Source: Oscillospiraceae bacterium (GTDB taxonomy: Bacteria; Bacillota; Clostridia; Oscillospirales; Ruminococcaceae). Taken from it: a DNA stretch of 64,000 nt. The DNA is taken from positions 1-64,000 of the forward strand of contig JAFUOD010000014.1 of assembly GCA_017472735.1 (NCBI GenBank), given 5' to 3'. The notes beneath the pieces are model-generated. The model worked only from the letters and a program-made list of their open reading frames with translations. It did not search any database and was not told where the DNA came from. Shown here piece by piece: positions 58,196 to 64,000 of the stretch (position 1 is the first letter of the stretch; each line of letters begins with the position of its first letter). The translations under genes were made by a program, and so were the position numbers.

Positions 58196-59392
58196 ATGAA
58201 GATCAAACTGGCACTGATGTTTGGCGGCAAAAGCGTTGAGCACGAGATCTCAATAATCTCGGCGCTTCAGGCTTATGCCAGCTTAGATAAAGAAAAATAC
58301 GACGTTATTCCCATTTACATTTCTAAAAACAGCGAGATGTATGTGGGCGAAAACATCGGTAATATTGAAGCTTATAAAAACATTAAAAAGCTTCTTGCTG
58401 AAAGTGACAAGGTAACGATTATTAAAAACGGCGAGCGTGCGGAGATCATTAAGCTTAAGACCAAGCTTTTTGAAAAGCCGTTTGTTGATTACATAGATGT
58501 AGCCTTTCCTGTTGTTCACGGCACTAATGTTGAGGACGGCACTATTGCAGGTTACCTTAACATGCTTGGTATTCCGTTTGTGGGCTGCGACATCTTATCC
58601 TCGGCTTTGGGCATGGATAAATATGCAATGAAAGCGATGTTTAAGGACAACGGTATACCCGTTCTGGATTGCCTTGTATTCAGAGCTGACGAGTTTGATA
58701 CCGATGAGATCAAGGTTATTAACGACATTGAATGTAAGTTTGGCTACCCTGTTATCGTTAAGCCGGTAAACTTGGGTTCGAGCGTGGGAATTTCAAAAGC
58801 AAACGATAAAACCTCTTTAGAAGATGCTTTAGCAGATGCTTTTATGTACTCTAAAAAAGTGCTTGTTGAAAGAGCGATTACAAACCTCACCGAAATCAAC
58901 TGCTCGGTTTTGGGCAACGACAGAAGCGCCGAAGCTTCGGTTTGTGAGCGTCCCATCAGCTCGGACGAAATTTTGAGCTATGAAGAAAAGTATCTTGGCG
59001 GCTCAAAATCCTCGAAGGGCATGGCAAGCACAAAGAGAATTATTCCTGCCGATATTTCGAGCGAAAGCACTGCAAGAATTCAGGAGTATGCAGTTAAGGC
59101 GTTTAAGGTGCTTGGCTGCAGCGGTGTTTCGAGAATTGACTTTATGATAGACAACGACTCGAACGAGATTTATTTAAACGAGATAAACACTATTCCCGGC
59201 TCGCTTTCATTCTATTTGTGGGAGCCGAAGGGTGTGAAATATTCTGACCTTTTGGACAGACTTGTTTTGCTTGCGCTTGAGGCATCAAGAGAGCAGTCGA
59301 AGATAACCTATGCATTTGACACCAACGTTTTAGAAGGTGTGAAGTTCGGCGGAGGAACAAAGGGAGCCAAAGGCGGCACTAAAATGGCTTAA
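58196..59392 (+). CDS. ddl: D-alanine-D-alanine ligase
   Basis: A 398-residue ATP-grasp enzyme: F-G-G-K-S-V-E-H-E-I-S, F-P-V-V-H-G-T-N-V-E-D-G-T, K-P-V-N-L-G-S-S-V-G-I, and E-I-N-T-I-P-G-S. It makes the D-Ala-D-Ala dipeptide for peptidoglycan. Differences from standard Ddl: V-H-G-T-N-V-E-D-G where H-G-x-x-G-E-D-G is usual, and about 40 extra residues, including a Gly/Lys tail (G-G-G-T-K-G-A-K-G-G-T-K). It could therefore prefer another second substrate. It closes the trio with the hydrolase and MurF-like genes. Confidence 0.87.
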   Translation: MKIKLALMFGGKSVEHEISIISALQAYASLDKEKYDVIPIYISKNSEMYVGENIGNIEAYKNIKKLLAESDKVTIIKNGERAEIIKLKTKLFEKPFVDYIDVAFPVVHGTNVEDGTIAGYLNMLGIPFVGCDILSSALGMDKYAMKAMFKDNGIPVLDCLVFRADEFDTDEIKVINDIECKFGYPVIVKPVNLGSSVGISKANDKTSLEDALADAFMYSKKVLVERAITNLTEINCSVLGNDRSAEASVCERPISSDEILSYEEKYLGGSKSSKGMASTKRIIPADISSESTARIQEYAVKAFKVLGCSGVSRIDFMIDNDSNEIYLNEINTIPGSLSFYLWEPKGVKYSDLLDRLVLLALEASREQSKITYAFDTNVLEGVKFGGGTKGAKGGTKMA

Positions 59393-59409
59393 GATGTAAT
59401 AACCGATAA

Positions 59410-59443
59410 AAAACCTGAGAAGTTATATTTCTTCTCAGGTTTT
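59410..59443. terminator. Bidirectional terminator after ddl
   Basis: A 13-bp stem AAAACCTGAGAAG/CTTCTCAGGTTTT with A- and T-runs, between convergent genes. Confidence 0.88.
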
Positions 59444-59459
59444 TTGCAATAATATTAAA

Positions 59460-59807
59460 TTATTTATAAAACTCGCCTTTATAAAAGTTTTCGTTGCCAA
59501 GCGGGTTTGCAGTTAAGCGAAACATCACGCATCCATCCGGGCAAACGATAGTTTTACTGTACTTGGTATCTCCGCCAATATTGCACAAATCGCCGCCGCT
59601 TCTAACAGCTTCCATAAGCGGATAGAGCATCATCATGGTCTTGCTGCATATTCCATGACCATCGCTGTTAACAGGGCAGCCATAAGTACAGGTATACTTA
59701 TCACCGACCTCTTCACCGTTGCGACAATAACGTTCGGTGTGCTCACCTCGCAAAAAGCCAATTACTTCTATCTCAAATTCATATTCCTCGTCATACCACT
59801 TTTTCAT
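59460..59807 (-). CDS. Cysteine-rich small protein (TIGR04076-like)
   Basis: A 115-residue soluble protein with conserved cysteines (Y-T-C-T-Y-G-C-P, G-I-C-S-K, D-L-C-N-I-G-G-D, V-C-P-D-G-C-V-M-F-R-L). It resembles the TIGR04076 family of anaerobes as I remember it. The cysteines could hold a metal or cluster. Function is unknown. Single gene between terminators. Confidence 0.7.
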   Translation of the reverse strand: MKKWYDEEYEFEIEVIGFLRGEHTERYCRNGEEVGDKYTCTYGCPVNSDGHGICSKTMMMLYPLMEAVRSGGDLCNIGGDTKYSKTIVCPDGCVMFRLTANPLGNENFYKGEFYK

Positions 59808-59877
59808 GTCCGTTCTCCGATACGGTAATTTTTATTCATTGAGATTTTAGCATTAAAGCCCGATAATGTCAACAAAG

Positions 59878-59901
59878 CCCCCGGCTGTTATCAGTCGGGG
59901 G
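59878..59901 (-). terminator. Terminator of the small lipoprotein gene
   Basis: CCCCCG (59878-59883) pairs with CGGGGG (59896-59901); on the minus strand CTTTGTTG follows. It starts 7 bases beyond the lipoprotein stop. Confidence 0.6.
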
Positions 59902-59907
59902 TGATTT

Positions 59908-60480
59908 TTAGCTCAATGTTTCGTTAACAAGCTCGCCTGCTTCGTTATATTCTCTTACGGTTTTCGAGGTTAGCTTTTCGCCTGTGTAAAGCTCGATGGT
60001 CTCTAACTTCTTGTTTCCGTTTTCATAAAATTCCTGCGAGCCGATATCCTTTGTTACTTCACCTGTTTCGGCGTTGGTCGTAATGTTTTCCCACGAGGAA
60101 GAAACCATCTTTCCCGAGTCCGAGAATACGATATCGCTGTAAAACTCGCCGTTTTCATTCTTTGTGTAAGAAATAAGCTGTTCAAGTATTTCAACGCCTA
60201 TAACAACGGTATACTTTTCTACATTGCCGTCAGTATCAAGGTTAATACTCTTCTGTCCTATCGGGTCAACAAGCTCTTCTGTTTCATAAAGAAGGTAAAC
60301 AAGCTCGGTTGTCACATCATTTTCACCCTTAACTTCATAAGCAAGGGCAGAATAATAACCTTCAACATTGCCCAAATCTTCATTATCTGTTTCTGTTTTT
60401 CCGCAAGATGAAAGTGTAAAGACAACCGCCAAAAGCAAAAGTATGCACAAGATTTTATTGAAAATTTTCATTCTGTTCAT
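59908..60480 (-). CDS. Hypothetical lipoprotein with MORN-like repeats
   Basis: A 190-residue lipoprotein (lipobox L-S-S-C). The C-terminal part has the phrasing of MORN-variant repeats (F-Y-E-N-G-N-K-K-L-E-T-I-E-L-Y-T-G-E-K-L, then E-Y-N-E-A-G-E-L-V-N-E-T). No enzymatic motif. It faces outward on the membrane; function unknown. It lies directly downstream of rnpB on the same strand. Confidence 0.75.
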   Translation of the reverse strand: MNRMKIFNKILCILLLLAVVFTLSSCGKTETDNEDLGNVEGYYSALAYEVKGENDVTTELVYLLYETEELVDPIGQKSINLDTDGNVEKYTVVIGVEILEQLISYTKNENGEFYSDIVFSDSGKMVSSSWENITTNAETGEVTKDIGSQEFYENGNKKLETIELYTGEKLTSKTVREYNEAGELVNETLS

Positions 60481-60546
60481 ATCTCCGTTTCACTGCAATA
60501 TGCAGTAATATATTTATCTCCCTTAAAGAGAACAAATCCAAAAAAT

Positions 60547-60896
60547 GCGACTAAGCCGATAAGCCGAGTTTTGTCGTGTACGGCAATCTATCTAGCCTGT
60601 GCGTCGCCGCACAGATCAAGCCACCTTTAACAGCAAATCCGCCGAGCCGACGTTAATAATTTACTGAACCAAACGGTGTTGCATCGGGTAGGGTTTACAT
60701 GGCAGTGCAGTCTCCTGCACCCCGGTGAGCTCTTACCTCGCCTTTCCATCCTTACCGCTTGCGCGGCGGTATATTTCTGTTGCACTTTCCCTAAGGTCGC
60801 CCTCGGCTGCCGTTAGCAGCTACCCTGCTCTGCGATGCTCGGACTTTCCTCATCCGCCGAAATCAATCGGCGTCCGCTGCCGTATAGCTTACTCGC
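60547..60896 (-). ncRNA. rnpB: RNase P RNA, class A
   Basis: The minus-strand transcript holds the near-universal GAGGAAAGTCCG block close to the 5' end, then GGGTAGCTGC, the ACAGAAA block in the middle, and the 3' part with AAACTCGGCTTATCGG. The ends pair as P1: GCGAGTAAGC (60896-60887) with GCTTAGTCGC (60556-60547), one mismatch. The length of about 350 bases and the order fit type A of Clostridia. It is the catalytic RNA that matures tRNA 5' ends. Borders are set by P1 and the promoter and may be off by a few bases. Confidence 0.93.
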
Positions 60897-60903
60897 AAGC
60901 TGT

Positions 60904-60932
60904 ATTTTACTATAATTTAATCAATATGTCAA
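60904..60932 (-). promoter_or_regulatory. rnpB promoter
   Basis: On the minus strand TTGACA (60932-60927), 17 bases, TAAAAT (60909-60904). Start of transcription is expected near 60897, which agrees with the P1 end. The -35 box overlaps the stop codon of the upstream gene. Confidence 0.85.
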
Positions 60933-62086
60933 CCATTATTCTCGGTTGACTGATTTTCTCCTCTTGCCTGCGAAAACTCTTCAACAAGCATTGATACCTC
61001 ATGATATAACGCATAGTCCGGTTTTTCTTCACCCTCGATATTTGTTAAAACAGCCAAAACATAAGGGTACGGTGCTTCTATGTAAGCAACGTCGTGGAAT
61101 GCGAAGTTTGCCCAACCGTATTTTCGGTAAACGGTATAGGTCGAGGTTATCATGCGGTTTTTGGTGTGCGTCAGGTCATATTTAAAATCATCGACAAACG
61201 GGCTGTCGCTTCGCAAAAACTGTGCAAGCATTCTGCCCGACACCCCTGCTGACTCTAAGCAAAGCTTTTGCTTTCTTTTTCTTGTATCGGTTTCGTGGGT
61301 ATATCCTCGCTCTTTGCAATAAGCCTCGAAATCCTCCCAAGTTGACAAATCTTTAAGCATTTCAAACGCGACATTGTCGCTTTCGGTAATAGCTAGCTTT
61401 AAAAGCTGCAAGACGGTGTATCGGTCGCCGAAATTACCCTTGACAATTAAGCCTGTGCCGTGGAAGTAATGGCGCTTTTCGTAAGTAAGGACAAGGTCGG
61501 GAGATATCTCACCAGAGGTAAGCTTTTCATAAATATAAACGCAGTAAGGAATTTTTACAATGCTTGCAACAGGGTAATGAACGCCTTGGTTGATCCATGC
61601 TTCGTAACCTGTTTCGATATCGTAAAAGTAAATCGACATAACTCTGTCACGGGGGGTGATAATTGTTCCGTCCTCGGCAATCTCCTCAAACTCCGGGTTG
61701 CAGGTGCATTTGGTAGGATCTCCGTTGCAGTTAAGGTTAAGGCTATATCTTGCAAAAATATCGTTAAGGCGAGTGTAAAACTCCTCGGGGAATTCAAAGA
61801 GGGGAACCGCAGACTCGGTCACAACGGGTTTCGTTTCCGGTTCTGGTGTAGTTGTCGGCTCGGGCGTGGTGATAACAGGCTCGGGCGTTGTGGCTTCGGT
61901 AGCGGTCGTAACATCGGGGGTGCCGACAGGGTCTTGTGTGGTTGTCTCACTTGGCTGTGTGGTCGAGGGGAATGTAACCTCGCTTTGAGGGGTAGTTACG
62001 CTTACTTCGTTATCGACACTGATGTTTATGTTACAAGCAGTAAGCAGCACGACGCAGACAAGTGCAAACGCCAAAGCTTTTTTCAA
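60929..62086 (-). CDS. Class A beta-lactamase-like serine hydrolase lipoprotein
   Basis: A 385-residue lipoprotein: lipobox L-T-A-C, then a Thr/Pro/Glu-rich linker of about 80 residues, then a beta-lactamase-type domain with S-I-V-K (S-x-x-K) and E-S-D-N (S-D-N). A clear K-T-G motif is not seen, so true lactamase action is doubtful; it may be a wall-related hydrolase or binding protein. The start is a TTG six bases after GGGGAG; an ATG six codons up overlaps that site. The gene ends inside the rnpB promoter. Confidence 0.78.
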   Translation of the reverse strand: MKKALAFALVCVVLLTACNINISVDNEVSVTTPQSEVTFPSTTQPSETTTQDPVGTPDVTTATEATTPEPVITTPEPTTTPEPETKPVVTESAVPLFEFPEEFYTRLNDIFARYSLNLNCNGDPTKCTCNPEFEEIAEDGTIITPRDRVMSIYFYDIETGYEAWINQGVHYPVASIVKIPYCVYIYEKLTSGEISPDLVLTYEKRHYFHGTGLIVKGNFGDRYTVLQLLKLAITESDNVAFEMLKDLSTWEDFEAYCKERGYTHETDTRKRKQKLCLESAGVSGRMLAQFLRSDSPFVDDFKYDLTHTKNRMITSTYTVYRKYGWANFAFHDVAYIEAPYPYVLAVLTNIEGEEKPDYALYHEVSMLVEEFSQARGENQSTENNG

Positions 62087-62118
62087 ATCACTCTCCCCTT
62101 TCATAAATGAAATAAAAA

Positions 62119-62147
62119 CGGCTGCCAACGGAAATCCGCAGCAGCCG
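62119..62147 (-). terminator. Terminator of the PrsA-like gene
   Basis: A 7-bp stem CGGCTGC/GCAGCCG (62119-62125 with 62141-62147) followed on the minus strand by TTTTTAT. Confidence 0.65.
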
Positions 62148-62168
62148 CACTGCAAGGCAAATGTTAAA

Positions 62169-63284
62169 TTATCTTACGCTGTCAACGGTCATAAGCTCAT
62201 AGTTTTCGTTGAAAGTAATTTCAGCGTTTTCCAAAAGCTCGTTGATGTCGCTGTTAAACTTGTCACTTATCACAGTTTCTTTGCAGGTTTCTGAATTTGC
62301 CACGATATAAGCGTCATGCTCCAAACGCTGGATGATGTGGTAGCCGTAAGAAGTCTCGACAAGACCGCTTATCTCGCCAACCTCAAGCGAGAAGGACGAG
62401 TCTTCAAATTCCTTAACCATGGTACCATAGGTAAAGAAGTAGCCCTCTTCGTTTTCAAGCATGCCGGGGTCGTCGCCCACGGTCTGTGAAAGCTCGAAAA
62501 CATCAGCCTCGCCGTTCTGAATCTGGGTCAGAATCTCGTTAGCATAATCAAGTGCCGCCTGTTTAAGTTCTTCCTCGGTTGCTTCCTCGTAACCTTCGAG
62601 ATTTGCAAAATGGTCAAACGAAATCAAAACGTGGTGAACTCTTCTGTAATCGTTTAAAAGAGTTTCTCTTATCTCGTCATCGGTAGGAGCTAAAGGTGCG
62701 CCCTCGGAAGCGTAAAGGTCTTGATATACACGGTAGCACACAATTTCTTGAGTGATAAGGCGTCTTAGAAGTTCCTCGGTAAAGCCGGTTTCTTCAAGAG
62801 TCGCCTGATATTCCTCTTCGGAAGCGAAGGAAGCTACCTGTTCAGCCATGTAGGTTTCAATAGTTGAAAGGTCCTCGTCGGTAAGGGTCACGCCGTATTC
62901 TTTTGCCATAAGGTTGCCCCAGTTAGCCTCTAAAATGTACTGTTCGGCATAGCTTTTAAGTGCGGGTAAAGCTGCTTCGTTGCCTGCCCAGTAGGTGGCA
63001 TCGCCGCCCGAGAAGGAAACAGAGTCGATATATTTATACATATATCTGTATTCATCAAACGGAATCTCGAAACCGTTGATAGTCATAATCGTGTCGGACG
63101 CGCCCAAAACCTTTTCACCGTTGATGTAAAGTCCGAGTTCAACAGGCTCTGCACTGTCGTTGTTCTCAACATTTTCATTGTTAACGCCATCATTGTCGGC
63201 ATCAGAATCGCCGCAGGCGGTAAAAACGGTAAGCGCCATAACCAAAACAAGCATAAGCGCAAAAAGCTTTTTTAAACTGTTCAT
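62169..63284 (-). CDS. PrsA-like peptidyl-prolyl isomerase lipoprotein
   Basis: A 371-residue lipoprotein (lipobox F-T-A-C) with an acidic linker, a SurA/PrsA-type helical N-domain and a parvulin-like isomerase domain in the second half (V-H-H-V-L-I-S-F-D, G-E-A-D-V-F-E-L-S-Q, G-D-D-P-G, S-L-E-V-G-E-I-S-G-L-V, Y-G-Y-H-I-I). It would help fold exported proteins on the outer face of the membrane. Start at the ATG after GGAGA, 11 residues inside the longest frame. Single gene with terminator. Confidence 0.9.
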   Translation of the reverse strand: MNSLKKLFALMLVLVMALTVFTACGDSDADNDGVNNENVENNDSAEPVELGLYINGEKVLGASDTIMTINGFEIPFDEYRYMYKYIDSVSFSGGDATYWAGNEAALPALKSYAEQYILEANWGNLMAKEYGVTLTDEDLSTIETYMAEQVASFASEEEYQATLEETGFTEELLRRLITQEIVCYRVYQDLYASEGAPLAPTDDEIRETLLNDYRRVHHVLISFDHFANLEGYEEATEEELKQAALDYANEILTQIQNGEADVFELSQTVGDDPGMLENEEGYFFTYGTMVKEFEDSSFSLEVGEISGLVETSYGYHIIQRLEHDAYIVANSETCKETVISDKFNSDINELLENAEITFNENYELMTVDSVR

Positions 63285-63414
63285 TTTAATCTCCAAATTT
63301 CTAAAATAATTTTGCACTTAAAGTGCGTTCTCGATTATAACTTTAATATGTGATAAACTTGTGACAGTGTTTTAAAAACAAACAAAATTGCGTCAGAATA
63401 TCACATTTTAATTA

Positions 63415-64000
63415 TCAGATAACAAAGTTGCCGTTTTCAAAGATCTTAACAGCTTCGCCGTCCTTGGTGTAGCCGACAATTGACATATCGGGCGCGCCAA
63501 TCATAAAATCAACGTGGATCATGGATTCGTTAAGACCCATTTCTTTAAAGTCTTCATCGGAAAGGTTTTCGTAATCTTCAACGCAGTCTCTGAATCCTCT
63601 GCCCAAAGCGATGTGGCAGCTTGCATTTTCATCAAAGAGGGTTTCGTAATAAAGAACATTCTGGTTGCTGATGGGAGAATCAACGGGAACAAGTGCCAAT
63701 TCGCCTATCATTGCGGCACCTTCGTCCATTGTTATCATCTTTTCCAACAGCTCCTGCCCCTTTTCGGCAGTGCAGGAAACAGCCTTACCGCCCTCGAAGG
63801 TGATAGAAAAGTTTTCAATAAGCTGACCCTGATAGGACAAAGGCTTGGTGGATACCACCTTGCCCTCGGCCTTACCCTTGCAGGGTGAGGTGAACACTTC
63901 GATAGTGGGAAGGTTGGGATTGAAATAGTGACCTCTTAAATCTGTTTCTCCTCCGCCGCACCAGCGTGACTTAGGCATGAGCCAGCATTTGAAATCGGTG
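63415..64000 (-). CDS. M29-family aminopeptidase (3' part)
   Basis: The frame is open through the window edge and ends at 63415; at least 194 residues are seen. The segment S-R-W-C-G-G-G-E-T-D-L-R-G-H, and later H-I-A-L-G-R-G-F and H-V-D-F-M-I-G, match the C-terminal half of thermophilic-type (M29) leucyl aminopeptidases, with metal ligands among H-I-A-L-G and H-V-D-F. It would release N-terminal amino acids from peptides in the cytosol. An internal ATG at 63978 is not the start. The first part lies outside the window. Confidence 0.85.
   Translation of the reverse strand, partial: TDFKCWLMPKSRWCGGGETDLRGHYFNPNLPTIEVFTSPCKGKAEGKVVSTKPLSYQGQLIENFSITFEGGKAVSCTAEKGQELLEKMITMDEGAAMIGELALVPVDSPISNQNVLYYETLFDENASCHIALGRGFRDCVEDYENLSDEDFKEMGLNESMIHVDFMIGAPDMSIVGYTKDGEAVKIFENGNFVI

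Overview
The window looks like chromosome of an anaerobic, endospore-forming gut-type Clostridia (Oscillospiraceae/Ruminococcaceae-like). The evidence is an alpha/beta-type small acid-soluble spore protein, strong AGGAGG ribosome binding sites, TTGACA/TATAAT promoters, a class A RNase P RNA, a sodium-pumping oxaloacetate decarboxylase and many plant-polysaccharide genes. No species can be named from sequence alone.

Layout. 1-3841: right end of an integrative mobilizable element (MobV relaxase, large serine recombinase) inserted inside an XRE-type regulator gene; the 3' part of that gene survives at 3836-5020. 5242-9363: Mrp ATPase, VanY-like peptidase, spore protein, carboxylesterase. 9529-18808: AraC regulator, M20 amidohydrolase, and a polysaccharide operon (GH5, GH29, GH2, solute-binding lipoprotein) that resembles fucosylated xyloglucan breakdown. 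18944-27037: an operon for FucU mutarotase, two zinc-type dehydrogenases, a UxaB-like reductase, a UxaA-like dehydratase and an amidohydrolase, with AraC regulators at both ends. I read it as a non-phosphorylating L-galactose (or L-fucose) route to 2-keto-3-deoxygluconate. 27109-39174: phosphoesterase lipoprotein, MarR plus heterodimeric ABC exporter, a TetM-like GTPase, small-molecule enzymes, LMW phosphatase, PL10 pectate lyase, small kinase. 39216-41077: a lysis module (regulator, membrane protein, holin, amidase) with no other phage genes. 41255-47600: GH3 glucosidase with an inserted beta-trefoil-like domain, then the oad operon.

47677-55321: the most striking part, a compact 7.6 kb filamentous-phage (inovirus-type) provirus bounded by a 16-bp direct repeat. 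It holds a small putative ssDNA-binding protein, a Rep_trans-type initiator, a secreted pIII-like protein, a series of tiny membrane proteins, three coat-like paralogues sharing an F-I-W-G tail, a Zot-like assembly ATPase, and an IS30-family transposase whose 3' end overlaps the Zot gene. Several of its genes are under 60 codons.

55432-64000: host again, with a GC-rich intergenic repeat family, an alpha/beta hydrolase, a membrane-anchored MurF-like ligase and a D-Ala-D-Ala ligase in a row, a cysteine-rich small protein, lipoproteins, rnpB, a class A beta-lactamase-like protein, a PrsA-like foldase and the 3' part of an M29 aminopeptidase.

Functional thread: the GH5, GH29 and GH2 enzymes, possibly with the GH3 and PL10 enzymes elsewhere in the window, would trim plant cell-wall side chains. 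The neighbouring oxidative operon would consume the L-galactose or L-fucose released. All family names come from motif recognition by eye; no database search was run.
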